NCBI RefSeq assembly: GCF_024171605.1 | Contig: NZ_JALKAA010000007.1 | Coordinates: 62,001-126,000, forward strand | Direction: 5' to 3' | Source of the DNA: Pontibacter sp. HSC-36F09 | Lineage (GTDB): Bacteria > Bacteroidota > Bacteroidia > Cytophagales > Hymenobacteraceae | DNA: 64,000 bases | Shown: positions 25,754 through 34,483 of the stretch, in pieces | How the letters are laid out: each line of letters begins with the position of its first letter | Position numbering within the stretch: the first letter of the stretch is position 1 | Translations under genes and position numbers: made by a program | Notes under the pieces: model-generated | The model's database searches: none | Seen by the model: only the letters and a program-made list of their open reading frames with translations | Told to the model about the DNA's origin: nothing

Positions 25754-27796
25754 ATGAAAGTACTTAACCGCAATTTAAAAAAGATAGCACCCAGGATCGG
25801 CGTCTTGTTTACGCTGATGGCGGGTGCGGTACTGCAGGGATGTGGAGGAGGGGAAGGAGGTCAGAAATCAGATGTAGTGGACTCTGAGGCCTCGGCTGCA
25901 GTTTATGTTCCACCTGGACAGCATGATGAATACTACTCTTTCCTTTCTGGAGGTTTCAACGGGCAGGTATCGGTATATGGCCTCCCTTCCGGCAGACTGC
26001 TCAAAGTGATCCCTGTTTTCTCGCAATTCGCTGAAAACGGCTACGGCTATAACGAGGAAACCAAACCAATGCTGATGACCTCTCACGGTTTCGTGCCCTG
26101 GGATGACCTGCACCACCCGAAACTGTCGCGCACTGATGGTACGGCGGATGGCAAGTTCCTGTATGTGAATGGCAACAACACACCGCGTGTGGCAAAAGTG
26201 GATCTGACTACTTTTGAGACCGTAGAGATCATGGAGATCCCGAACTCTGCCGGTAACCACTGCTCGCCATACCCAACCAACAATAACGAATACATTCTGG
26301 CAGGTACCCGCTTCTCAGTTCCCCTGGATCTGGAAAAAGGTGGCATGGGAGATGCAAGCCTGGAGGAGTATGAAGACAAGTTTAGGGGCTCTATCTCTTT
26401 CATCAAAACAAATGAAGAGGATGGCCACATGGAGCTGGACTTCCAGGTGCTGGTGCCCGGTTTTGACTATGACCTGGCAAACGGTGGTAAAGGACCTTCC
26501 GAAGACTGGGTGTTCTTTACGACTTACAACACAGAGCGGGCCCGCACTTTGAAAGAGCTCGGCGCCTCGCAGAACGACCGCGACTACCTGGCCGCCATCA
26601 ACTGGAAACTGGCTGCCAAGTATGCCGCAGAGGGCAAGGCGCATGAAATGCCAGCCAACTATTACCATAACACGATGGACCATGGTTCGCACCAGGCTAA
26701 ATCCAATGTTATAAAAAAGGTTCGGTACCTGCTGCCGGAAGAATGCCCGGGCATGATGTATCTGATACCGGCGCCTAAGTCGCCGCACGGCATTGACGTG
26801 GACCCAACTGGGGAGTACATGGTAGTGAATGGCAAGCTGGCTTCGTCCTTGCCAGTGTTCTCTTTCTCTAAAATGCAGAAGGCCATCGAGAACAAGGATT
26901 TTGACGGCGAGGTAAATGGTATTCCGGTATTCAAGTACGAGTCTGTATTGTATGGCGAAGTAAAAGAGCCGGGTCTGGGACCATTGCACACCGAGTTCGA
27001 CAACAAAGGCAATGGCTACTCTACCATGTTCGTGTCGTCGGAAGTGGTGAAGTGGAATGTGAAAGACCTGAAGGTATTGGACAGAATACCGGTTTACTAT
27101 TCGCCGGGCCACTTGATGATTCCGGGTGGAGATACTAAGGAGCCAAACGGCAAATATCTGGTGGTGATGAACAAGATCACCAAAGACCGCTACCTGCCGA
27201 CCGGGCCAGAACTGGTGCATGCTGCCCAACTGATCGACATCAGCGGTGATAAAATGAGGCTGCTCCTCGACTTCCCGACCCTGGCAGAACCGCATTACGC
27301 GCAGGCGATCGAAGCAGATAAAGTGGCGCCGAACAGCGTCAAGTTCTTCAAGCTCGGTGAGAATACCCACCCGGATGCCGTGAAAAAAGAGTCTGACGTG
27401 AGTGTGACGCGCAACGGCAAGACGGTGAAAATTAACATGACTTCCATCCGAAGCCACTTTACCCCAGACAACATTGAAGGTGTGCAGGTGGGTGACACTG
27501 TACTCTTCCACGTGACCAACCTGGAGCAGGACTGGGACGTGCCGCATGGCTTCGCCGTGATGGGCGCCAACAACTCCGAGACGTTGATCATGCCGGGCGC
27601 CACACAGTCGCTACGTTGGGTGCCTAAACAGCCAGGCATATATCCTTTCTACTGTACGGACTTCTGTTCTGCCCTCCACCAGGAGATGCAGGGCTACGTG
27701 CGGGTGTCGCCAAGAGGATCTAACCCTGCTATCAAGTTCTCGACTGGCGAGAAGCGACCGGTACCGCCGGCCCAGGCAAGTGCAAATATTAAATAA
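25754..27796 (+). CDS. nosZ: Nitrous oxide reductase, clade II, copy 2
   Basis: A second complete NosZ of 680 residues with Sec lipoprotein signal (LQGC, Cys30), intact CuZ histidine motifs (DDLHHPK, NHCSPYP, HGIDVDP, LHTEF, HYAQ) and CuA motif YCTDFCSALHQEM (Cys634, Cys638, His642, Met645). Compared with copy 1, the differences are spread through surface regions; within a 135-residue stretch near the N-terminus I counted about 22 substitutions. The C-terminal tail is longer and ends AQASANIK. Both copies therefore look functional. A terminator-like hairpin follows (27813-27855), as after copy 1. This gene contains no AGGTATA heptamer, unlike most of the window. Confidence 0.97.
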   Translation: MKVLNRNLKKIAPRIGVLFTLMAGAVLQGCGGGEGGQKSDVVDSEASAAVYVPPGQHDEYYSFLSGGFNGQVSVYGLPSGRLLKVIPVFSQFAENGYGYNEETKPMLMTSHGFVPWDDLHHPKLSRTDGTADGKFLYVNGNNTPRVAKVDLTTFETVEIMEIPNSAGNHCSPYPTNNNEYILAGTRFSVPLDLEKGGMGDASLEEYEDKFRGSISFIKTNEEDGHMELDFQVLVPGFDYDLANGGKGPSEDWVFFTTYNTERARTLKELGASQNDRDYLAAINWKLAAKYAAEGKAHEMPANYYHNTMDHGSHQAKSNVIKKVRYLLPEECPGMMYLIPAPKSPHGIDVDPTGEYMVVNGKLASSLPVFSFSKMQKAIENKDFDGEVNGIPVFKYESVLYGEVKEPGLGPLHTEFDNKGNGYSTMFVSSEVVKWNVKDLKVLDRIPVYYSPGHLMIPGGDTKEPNGKYLVVMNKITKDRYLPTGPELVHAAQLIDISGDKMRLLLDFPTLAEPHYAQAIEADKVAPNSVKFFKLGENTHPDAVKKESDVSVTRNGKTVKINMTSIRSHFTPDNIEGVQVGDTVLFHVTNLEQDWDVPHGFAVMGANNSETLIMPGATQSLRWVPKQPGIYPFYCTDFCSALHQEMQGYVRVSPRGSNPAIKFSTGEKRPVPPAQASANIK

Positions 27797-27812
27797 GATT
27801 AGCTGATTGTGA

Positions 27813-27855
27813 AGGACAGCGGAGTTTGTTAAATCCAGGCTTCGCTGTCTTTTTA
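27813..27855 (+). terminator. Terminator directly after nosZ copy 2
   Basis: The stem GACAGCG/CGCTGTC with a longer loop is followed by TTTTTAT. Its position matches the hairpin after nosZ copy 1, though the sequence is unrelated, so the arrangement has been kept or regained independently. Confidence 0.65.
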
Positions 27856-27878
27856 TACCCTAAACTAAACGGAAAAAG

Positions 27879-28460
27879 ATGCGCATATACCTGAGAATAC
27901 TGATGGTCGTGGCAGCTTTGTCACTTGGTACACTGTTTCTCCTCCCGATGTGGAAGATATACCTGGAGGCGCCGCAATATCCCGAAGGGTTAGAGTTGCA
28001 CATCTGGATAGACAAGCTGGGCGGCAGCTCGGACCACGTACTGCAGAATTTCAATATCCTGAATCACTACATCGGGATGGAGGCAATTCACCCCGAATCT
28101 TTTGCCGAGCTCAAGTATATGCCCTATATTGTCATTTTCTTTATGGTGACGGGTGTGATCGTGGGGCTGCTTGGCAGGAGGAATTTGGTGCTGTACTGGG
28201 TTATCCTGTTGGCTATAGCAGGCGCTGCCGGTATTGCCGACTTCTACTGGTGGTTGTACAAATTCGGAACCAACCTCGATCCCACTGCTCCGATCAAAGT
28301 ACCAGGCATGACGTACATTCCGCCCTTGCTGGGCCATAAAGCACTACTCAATTTCAATGCGCTCTCGCTGCCCGCCTGGGGTAGCATAGGCATCTTCCTG
28401 GCTATCGTCATAGGCGGACTCGTATACCTATTAAGCAAGCGTAAAATCAATTCTACTTAA
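27879..28460 (+). CDS. Nos-operon integral membrane protein, copy 2
   Basis: A protein of 193 residues, counterpart of the one at 21106-21708. It has the same helices and loop motifs (LPMWKIYLEAPQYPEG, ILNHYIGMEAIHPESFAEL, PTAPIKVPGMTY). The shared residues in the loops, especially the His and Met positions, are the best pointers to its active region. The C-terminal basic tail is shorter. Unlike copy 1 it does not overlap nosL; a 16-base gap follows. It may be the counterpart of NosB of other clade II systems, judged by gene order only. Confidence 0.85.
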   Translation: MRIYLRILMVVAALSLGTLFLLPMWKIYLEAPQYPEGLELHIWIDKLGGSSDHVLQNFNILNHYIGMEAIHPESFAELKYMPYIVIFFMVTGVIVGLLGRRNLVLYWVILLAIAGAAGIADFYWWLYKFGTNLDPTAPIKVPGMTYIPPLLGHKALLNFNALSLPAWGSIGIFLAIVIGGLVYLLSKRKINST

Positions 28461-28476
28461 CCCGAAAATCTTCGAC

Positions 28477-28944
28477 ATGTTACACAAACCCACCCTTTAC
28501 ACACTGAGCCTCCTACTCCTACTTTTTGGAACGGCGGGCTGCTCAGTGGAGCCAAAACCTGTGCCCTATGGTGAGGCCAATTGCACCCATTGCCAGATGA
28601 CAGTGTCGGATAACCGGTATGGCGCTGAACTGGTGAACGACAAAGGAAAGGCTCTTTACTTCGACGCGGCCGAGTGCCTGGCGTCCTATACCCTGGAACA
28701 GGCTGAGATAAGCGACAAAGCGGCTTATCTGCTGGTAACAGACTTTGCTAACCCGAATACCCTGATTGAGGTGGACAAGGCGCATTTCCTGCAAAGCGCA
28801 GAGTTGCCAAGCCCCATGGGCATGTTCCTGTCCGCTGTGGCGGACGAGGCGACGGCCAACAAGATGCAACAGGAGTATGGAGGCCGCCTGCTGAACTGGG
28901 AGGAGGTTAAACAAGCCGTGAGGAATAATGAGAAACCCGAGTAA
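28477..28944 (+). CDS. nosL: Copper chaperone NosL, copy 2
   Basis: A lipoprotein of 155 residues with lipobox GTAGC and the copper motif CTHCQM, then SDNRYGAELVNDKGKA and FDAAECLASYTL. The length is the same as copy 1. The C-terminal half is well conserved, with SPMGMFLSAVADEATANKMQ. It overlaps nosD by 17 bases, exactly as in operon 1. The expected role is copper delivery for NosZ maturation. Confidence 0.93.
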   Translation: MLHKPTLYTLSLLLLLFGTAGCSVEPKPVPYGEANCTHCQMTVSDNRYGAELVNDKGKALYFDAAECLASYTLEQAEISDKAAYLLVTDFANPNTLIEVDKAHFLQSAELPSPMGMFLSAVADEATANKMQQEYGGRLLNWEEVKQAVRNNEKPE

Positions 28945-30256
28945 ACATATTATAATCTGGACAGCATGCGCCTTTGTGCTGCTGCTGACGAGCCTGCAGG
29001 CTGTCGGCGGCACCTTAAAGGTGTGCACTACCTGCGAGTATCGTTCGGTGAAAGAGGCCGTCAGCAAAGCCAAAGCTGGCGATGTGGTGCTTGTGGACGG
29101 AGGCACGTACAAAGAGTCAGGTATAACGATCACCCAACCCATCCGTCTGATCGGGCAAAACAACCCGGTAATAGACGGCAATAACAGCGGCCAGATCATT
29201 ACGGTGGCTTCTGACAACGTCACCATTCAGGGCTTCACGCTGCAAAACGTGGCCACCAGCTATACCCGCGATGATGCGGCTATCCGGGTCAAGCAGCAGA
29301 ACAACATCCAGATACTGAACAATACTATCCTGAAGACCTACTTCGGGATATACCTGCAGTACGCAGACAGCATCGTCATCAAAGACAACGTGATAAAAGG
29401 GGAGAACCTGGGCAGGACGGAATCCTCGCTCGGCAATGCCATCCACCTGTACTACACCGACGACGTGCAGATCATCGGGAATGATGTGCAGGGCCACCGG
29501 GACGGCATCTACCTCGAGACAGTGAAGAACAGCAAGGTAGTACGTAACATCAGTCACCAGAACATGCGCTATGGTCTGCACTTTATGTTTTCAGATAACA
29601 ACGTGTACACTCATAACACCTTCCAGAAAAACGGGGCCGGTGTGGCCGTGATGTATACCACCAACGTCCATATGGAGTATAACACCTTTGAGGACAACTG
29701 GGGCGCCGCCTCCTACGGACTACTCCTGAAAGAAATAAACAACAGCTTTATTCACAACAACATTTTCCGGCGCAACACCACCGGTATACACATGGAAAGC
29801 TCCAGCCGCCTGGATTTCAAAAACAATGTTTTCGAGCGTAACGGCTGGGCTATCAAATTGATGACCACGTGTATAGACGATACTTTCCGGTTGAACAACT
29901 TCACTGGTAATTCTTTTGACATCAGCACCAACGGGAATGCACAGCACAACTACTTTGAGCATAACTACTGGGACAAATACACGGGATACGACCTGGATAA
30001 AGACGGCATAGGCGATGTGCCCTACCGGCCGGTGAGCCTATACTCCATGCTGGTGGAGCAGGTGCCGCCTTCCATTATGTTCATGCGCAGCTTTATGGTA
30101 GACCTGCTGGACAACATGGAAAAAGTAATGCCAAGTATCATCCCCCAGACCCTGGTGGACGAAAAGCCCTTAATGAAGAAGATAGATCATGATAACAATA
30201 GAGAATTTGTACAAGTCCTACGGCAAACTGCAAGTGCTCCGTGGCGTGAGCGTTAA
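28928..30256 (+). CDS. nosD: NosD, periplasmic beta-helix maturation protein, copy 2
   Basis: A protein of 442 residues with a Sec signal, the cysteine pair VCTTCEY and a parallel beta-helix, as in copy 1. The 3' end overlaps nosF by 68 bases, against 38 bases in operon 1. The stop codon used in copy 1 has been lost, adding the tail RQTASAPWRER. The extension is read from DNA that also encodes the NosF N-terminus and is probably neutral. Confidence 0.92.
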   Translation: MRNPSKHIIIWTACAFVLLLTSLQAVGGTLKVCTTCEYRSVKEAVSKAKAGDVVLVDGGTYKESGITITQPIRLIGQNNPVIDGNNSGQIITVASDNVTIQGFTLQNVATSYTRDDAAIRVKQQNNIQILNNTILKTYFGIYLQYADSIVIKDNVIKGENLGRTESSLGNAIHLYYTDDVQIIGNDVQGHRDGIYLETVKNSKVVRNISHQNMRYGLHFMFSDNNVYTHNTFQKNGAGVAVMYTTNVHMEYNTFEDNWGAASYGLLLKEINNSFIHNNIFRRNTTGIHMESSSRLDFKNNVFERNGWAIKLMTTCIDDTFRLNNFTGNSFDISTNGNAQHNYFEHNYWDKYTGYDLDKDGIGDVPYRPVSLYSMLVEQVPPSIMFMRSFMVDLLDNMEKVMPSIIPQTLVDEKPLMKKIDHDNNREFVQVLRQTASAPWRER

Positions 30257-30902
30257 GCTCGAAGAAGGTAAAGTTATATCGATTATAGGCCCGAATGGCG
30301 CAGGCAAAACCACCATGAGCAAGTGCATCCTGGGCATGGTGCTGCCCGACAGTGGCGATATTAAAATTAACGGGGAGAGCGTGCTCAAAAAACACCTCTA
30401 CCGCAGCCAGATCGGGTACATGCCCCAGATCGGCAAGTACCCGGAGAACATGAAGATCCGGCAGGTGATCGAGATGGTGCGCGACATCCGTAAAAAGGCC
30501 GCCGTGATCGACGAAGAACTGATTGGCCTCTATGGCCTCCAAAATATGTATGACAAAAGAATGGGCTCCCTGTCGGGCGGCACGAAGCAGAAAGTAAGCG
30601 CCGCGCTGGCCTTCCTCTTCGACCCGCAGATCCTGATTCTGGACGAACCAACTGCCGGCCTCGACCCGATCTCGGCCGAGATCCTGAAAGGTAAAATCCT
30701 GAAAGAGAAAAAGAAAGGAAAGCTGGTGCTCATCACCTCGCATGTGATGAGCGAGATTGAGGAAGTGGCCGACGAGATACTCTGCCTGGTAGACGGCAAT
30801 GTGATGTTCTATGAAACTATTTCTGACCTGAAAGCACAAACGCAGGAAACACGCCTGAGCCGTGCGGTCGCTAAAATCATGAACGAAGGGAGGGTGATAT
30901 AA
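30189..30902 (+). CDS. nosF: NosF, ABC transporter ATPase, copy 2
   Basis: An ABC ATPase of 237 residues with Walker A GPNGAGKTT, signature LSGGTKQK and Walker B LILDEPTAGLD. It resembles copy 1 most closely in the central part (about residues 38-165). It is more diverged in the first 36 residues and near the C-terminus, where copy 2 ends in NEGRVI rather than NEED. It should pair with NosY copy 2, but exchange of subunits between the two transporters seems likely given the conservation of NosY. Confidence 0.95.
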   Translation: MITIENLYKSYGKLQVLRGVSVKLEEGKVISIIGPNGAGKTTMSKCILGMVLPDSGDIKINGESVLKKHLYRSQIGYMPQIGKYPENMKIRQVIEMVRDIRKKAAVIDEELIGLYGLQNMYDKRMGSLSGGTKQKVSAALAFLFDPQILILDEPTAGLDPISAEILKGKILKEKKKGKLVLITSHVMSEIEEVADEILCLVDGNVMFYETISDLKAQTQETRLSRAVAKIMNEGRVI

Positions 30903-30905
30903 GCC

Positions 30906-31673
30906 ATGAACAAGATCATCAAGTACGTATTGTATGACATTTTGCGCAGCAAGATCGTTGTCGCTTATACCTTGTTCCTGCTGTTGCTCTCCATCGGCCT
31001 CTTCAACCTGGGCGGCAGCCCCGACAAAGGTTTGCTAAGCTTGCTGAACCTGGTGCTGCTGACTGTGCCACTGATCAGCATCGTCTTCGCCACCACCCAC
31101 TTCTACAACTCCTACGAGTTCATGGAGCTTTTGGTCTCCCAGCCCATCCGCCGCAGCAAGATCTTTCTGAGCGAGTACCTGGGCGTGTCCCTTTCCCTGT
31201 CTGCCGCTTTTTTGATCGGGGTCGGTATACCGGTGCTCTTGTTCGCGCCCGGGGCCACTGGCCTCTACCTTGTGCTCACGGGCCTCTTCATCACCTTCAT
31301 CTTCGTGGCCCTGGCTTTTCTGGCCTCGGTCATTACCAGGGATAAAGCCAAAGGTATAGGCATTGCGCTTATGCTCTGGTTCTACTTTGCCCTGATCTAC
31401 GACGGCATCGTGCTCTTCATCCTTTACTCCTTTGGCGACTACCCGCTTGAGTACGCCACCCTGGCGCTGACGGCCCTCAACCCGGTGGATCTGGGCCGGG
31501 TGATGGTGCTGCTCAACCTGGACGTCTCGGCTATGATGGGCTACACGGGCGCGTTGTACAAGAGCATCTTTGGCAGCGCCTGGGGCGTGGGCATCGCCTT
31601 TCTGGTGCTCGTGCTTTGGGTAATGGTGCCACTGCTGCTCTCCAGAAGGGCCTTTATTAGGAGGGATCTTTAG
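30906..31673 (+). CDS. nosY: NosY, ABC transporter permease, copy 2
   Basis: A six-helix permease of 255 residues, about 94% identical by eye to the NosY at 24128-24895. Most changes are conservative and cluster in the stretch around RRSKIFLSEYLGVSLSLSAA. It ends the second nos operon. A strong bidirectional terminator (31703-31753) follows. Confidence 0.94.
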   Translation: MNKIIKYVLYDILRSKIVVAYTLFLLLLSIGLFNLGGSPDKGLLSLLNLVLLTVPLISIVFATTHFYNSYEFMELLVSQPIRRSKIFLSEYLGVSLSLSAAFLIGVGIPVLLFAPGATGLYLVLTGLFITFIFVALAFLASVITRDKAKGIGIALMLWFYFALIYDGIVLFILYSFGDYPLEYATLALTALNPVDLGRVMVLLNLDVSAMMGYTGALYKSIFGSAWGVGIAFLVLVLWVMVPLLLSRRAFIRRDL

Positions 31674-31702
31674 GTCCGGTAGAAAAGCTAATCATCTGCT
31701 AT

Positions 31703-31753
31703 ACACCCAAAAAAAATCCCCGTCTTGCGAAAGGCGGGGATTTTTTTGGGTGT
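31703..31753. terminator. Bidirectional terminator after the second nos operon
   Basis: A long stem, ACACCCAAAAAAAATCCCCG with CGGGGATTTTTTTGGGTGT, has T-runs on both strands. It ends nos operon 2 and the convergent small lipoprotein gene. Confidence 0.9.
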
Positions 31754-31757
31754 GATG

Positions 31758-31988
31758 TTATCGTCGAGTTGTATCGGTTGTATTCGACACAGTGTCTACT
31801 TCGAAAGCTGCTGTGTCGTCCTGCATGTCAAGTTGTGGGCTTACCTCTTCACCAGCTCCGATTTCTACGCTTTCATCTATTGTTTCGGCGTCGCGTGTAT
31901 TGGCGTCATCGGCGGTGTCACGTGTGGTATTGTCAGAACTGCAGGAGAAGAAGAAAATACCAACAAAAATTATAAGTGTCTTTTTCAT
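31758..31988 (-). CDS. Small acidic lipoprotein
   Basis: A protein of 76 residues with a lipoprotein signal (MKKTLIIFVGIFFFSC, acylated Cys16). The tail is about 60 residues rich in Asp, Thr and Glu, with no predicted fold. The mature part looks unstructured. I know no function for such short acidic lipoproteins; they may simply decorate the outer membrane. It is monocistronic and shares its terminator with the nos operon. The signal sequence and acylation site are the evidence that it is a real gene. Confidence 0.6.
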   Translation of the reverse strand: MKKTLIIFVGIFFFSCSSDNTTRDTADDANTRDAETIDESVEIGAGEEVSPQLDMQDDTAAFEVDTVSNTTDTTRR

Positions 31989-32088
31989 AGTCGTACGTAT
32001 TGGTTTGAACTCTCTAAAACGAGTTTAAAGCGGCTTCGTTTCAAAGTATAGTGCTGACAACCAGCTACAACATGATGAGGAGACACAA

Positions 32089-32136
32089 AAAAACCACCCC
32101 GTTCATGACCTTAGCCAAGCGAACAGGGTGGTTTTT
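32089..32136 (-). terminator. Terminator after queD
   Basis: A 16-bp stem (AAAAACCACCCCGTTC with GAACAGGGTGGTTTTT, one mismatch) is followed on the minus strand by a T-run. It lies 18 bases past the queD stop codon. Confidence 0.85.
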
Positions 32137-32153
32137 AAAGTAAGGATTCTTAG

Positions 32154-32603
32154 CTACGCGTTATCCGAGGCATACCACTCCGCAAAGGACTTCTCCGTTT
32201 CCCAAAGCTTGAGGCTATGCAACTCCACGTAATCCGGCAGCAAGTGCCTGAGCCGCTGTTTGAAATCGATCAGCATGTTCTCGCAGGTCGGCTGAAACGG
32301 CGTGAGCACCAGTTTGTGCTCCAGGTGTCGCAGTGCCTCTACCAATTCCAGCGGCGCGTCCTGACGGAGCAGCAAGGCATGGTCGATCGGGTCGATGAGG
32401 GTTTCCTGTACGATCTTCTTGAGATCCTTGAAATCCATCACCATACCGTCATTCGGATGCGTCTCGCTCATGATGGGAGTGCCAATGATGGTTACTTCCA
32501 GCCTGTAAGAATGCCCGTGAATGTTGCGGCAGCCACCCTTGTAGTTCTGGAGGGCGTGCGCGGCTTCAAATGAAAACAGGCGGGTTAATCGTATTCTACT
32601 CAT
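32154..32603 (-). CDS. queD: 6-carboxytetrahydropterin synthase (QueD/PTPS family)
   Basis: A protein of 149 residues. The zinc ligands are visible as His in FEAAH and NIHGHSY, and the catalytic Glu/His region as WETEKSF near the C-terminus. QueD converts dihydroneopterin triphosphate to 6-carboxy-tetrahydropterin, an early step of queuosine and other 7-deazaguanine synthesis. The family also includes 6-pyruvoyl-tetrahydropterin synthases, which cannot be fully excluded. The catalytic Cys of classical QueD is represented by the Cys in YKGGCRNIHGH. The gene starts 6 bases after the 601-residue unknown gene and ends at a terminator. Confidence 0.88.
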   Translation of the reverse strand: MSRIRLTRLFSFEAAHALQNYKGGCRNIHGHSYRLEVTIIGTPIMSETHPNDGMVMDFKDLKKIVQETLIDPIDHALLLRQDAPLELVEALRHLEHKLVLTPFQPTCENMLIDFKQRLRHLLPDYVELHSLKLWETEKSFAEWYASDNA

Positions 32604-32609
32604 ATGCTG

Positions 32610-34415
32610 TTAGATCTTCTGATTCGCCAATTGCAGTTGGTCTTCTGCCTCCAATAATTCATCCAGCATCAGCACGCGCTTATCGAGTTGGTCCTTGAAA
32701 AGTGTCGGCACCAGTTCCTTGTAATAAGCTATACCTTGTTGCAGGTTTTGCCAGAAAATCTGCAGGTATTTTTCCTGCTTATCGGTCATGGTTTCCTGTA
32801 GTTCGGCCTTCTTGTTCTTCCAATATTGTACGTACATGTTCAGCTCGTTGATGAACACATGCGGACGATAGGTGTTGTTCAGCACGTTCACGCGACCGTA
32901 GATATGGTCGACCATTTCCTGCAGTTTAAAGATGTTGGAAAAGTAAGCCAGGTTTGGTCCCGGGCAAATGGCGACAGGGCGAGACGCAACAGCTTTGCGG
33001 GCTATACCTAACTTCACCAGTGCCGTGTTGGCCAATCCTTCGCAGAGGCACTCCTTCTCGAGCACTTTAGCTTCTCTTGCTTTGTATTCCGTTTCCGTTA
33101 GTCCCAATCCCTGCAGCTCCACCAGTTTGTTGCGCTGGTATTTGCGGGAGGCGGTGCAGATAGGTTCTTTGGTGAACTCGGTGTTGGATACCAGGTGCTT
33201 TTTTTCGCAAGGGCTGCCCGGTTTGCCACGCTCGATGCGGGCCAGCGTCAGCGCTTCGGAACTGGTGCCACGCAGCGAATTGAACGGTACACCAAGCGGC
33301 GAGATCGGACTCAGGTATAGGTCTTCTTTTTTCGCTCGGGCAAGCTTCTCCATGGTTTCGGCGTCAACGGTCGTGGCTTCGGGTACAAGCAGGAACGGCG
33401 TGCCCCATCCGGCGGCGTCCATGTCGTAGTGCTCCAACAAAAAGTTGTGCTCATCTGATGTGCCGATGCCGCCCTGTACGGTGATGTGCATGGTAGGCGC
33501 AGTTTCAGGTATAGCGTAGCCTTTGGTCGCGAGGCTGTTGCTGAACAAGGTATAGAGCTCGTCCTGCATCGCCTGCCGGTTTTGCTTGAACTCTTCCAGG
33601 ATCGGGCCGAGCAAATAACCGTCCGTAGCGAATGCGTGACCACCGCAGTTCAGACCAGACTCAATGCGGAACTCCGATACCCAGATGCCTTTTTTGGCCA
33701 GTATCTTGCCCTGCACAAATGCCGAGCGGTAGTCGCTCACTTTAATCACCACTTGTTTTTGCAGGTAGCCGTTTTTGTCCGGGAAGAAGCACGGGAACTG
33801 TTCCAGGTAACTGTATAGGCGCATGTTCATACCTGCCGAAAAAATTACCGAAGCGTGCACCGTGCTTTTGGCAAAACCACGTAGCGCGGCCAGCGCGTCG
33901 GAGTACTCAGTTGGCAGGGGGTTGCCGTCTTTGTCGTAATTGGTTTTGTCGAGCTTGGTCATGATGTTCACATCAATGCTTCCGGGCACCACGGCCTGGC
34001 GCAACTCATCCTGCATGATTTTCTTCAGCTCCGGATTACTGGTCTGCAGCATTTTTCTGTACATCGCCTTCAGTGGTGCAGGGTCAGGAAGCAACAAAAA
34101 ATACTTGGTCAGGCGCGACTCCGCATCAAAGGGCTCTTGTTTCAAAGCCTCTACCTGGAGTTTCACAATGCGGTCGGCCAGGTTCAGGTAAGCCGTTATG
34201 CGACGGGCACGGTAGTCTTCTTCCTTTTGCGTGATTGGCGTGAAGGGCTCCTGGTATACCTGACTGTAGTATTCACGCATCTGCTCGATCAGGGTATCGT
34301 CGCTGAGTGAGACAACCGATGAGATACCGTACTGCGCCACTTTCATAGGCGAGTCGATGGAGAAGGCCAGGCCCATTACCGGGATGTGGAAGGTGTGCGG
34401 TGTGTTTTTGATCAT
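32610..34415 (-). CDS. Conserved unknown protein with cysteine cluster, possibly a flavin TIM barrel
   Basis: A protein of 601 residues between proline dehydrogenase and queD in one operon-like row. The region at about 180-380 (SVIFSAGMNMRLYSYLEQ, then ESGLNCGGHAFATDG, GGIGTSDEHNFLLEHYDMDA and WGTPFLLVPEATTVD) has the look of an FMN-dependent TIM barrel of the nitronate monooxygenase or IMP dehydrogenase type. The following part (about 400-500) has cysteines in SPCEKKHLV, KEPICTASRK, EKECLCEGLAN and AICPGPNLA that could bind an iron-sulfur cluster. Similar genes sit beside proline dehydrogenase in other Bacteroidota, from memory. A redox enzyme is inferred; substrate and reaction are unknown. 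Confidence 0.7.
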   Translation of the reverse strand: MIKNTPHTFHIPVMGLAFSIDSPMKVAQYGISSVVSLSDDTLIEQMREYYSQVYQEPFTPITQKEEDYRARRITAYLNLADRIVKLQVEALKQEPFDAESRLTKYFLLLPDPAPLKAMYRKMLQTSNPELKKIMQDELRQAVVPGSIDVNIMTKLDKTNYDKDGNPLPTEYSDALAALRGFAKSTVHASVIFSAGMNMRLYSYLEQFPCFFPDKNGYLQKQVVIKVSDYRSAFVQGKILAKKGIWVSEFRIESGLNCGGHAFATDGYLLGPILEEFKQNRQAMQDELYTLFSNSLATKGYAIPETAPTMHITVQGGIGTSDEHNFLLEHYDMDAAGWGTPFLLVPEATTVDAETMEKLARAKKEDLYLSPISPLGVPFNSLRGTSSEALTLARIERGKPGSPCEKKHLVSNTEFTKEPICTASRKYQRNKLVELQGLGLTETEYKAREAKVLEKECLCEGLANTALVKLGIARKAVASRPVAICPGPNLAYFSNIFKLQEMVDHIYGRVNVLNNTYRPHVFINELNMYVQYWKNKKAELQETMTDKQEKYLQIFWQNLQQGIAYYKELVPTLFKDQLDKRVLMLDELLEAEDQLQLANQKI

Positions 34416-34483
34416 GAATGAAAATTCTGTATCAGTTTGATTTTTTTACTTTATATCCTTTCTGTCATTTGACTCAGAGAAGG

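Larger units (their letters stand above)
18454..31673 (+). repeat. Tandem duplication of a complete nos operon
   Basis: Two units of the same seven genes lie head to tail: 18454-24895 and 25192-31673. Each holds cytochrome c, nosZ, membrane protein, nosL, nosD, nosF and nosY in identical order and with matching overlaps. The products differ by eye from about 6% (NosY) to 15-20% or more (NosZ, NosF, NosD). Stretches of nosF and nosY are nearly identical in DNA. A terminator at 24949-24983 separates the units. No insertion sequence is present at the borders. Confidence 0.9.
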
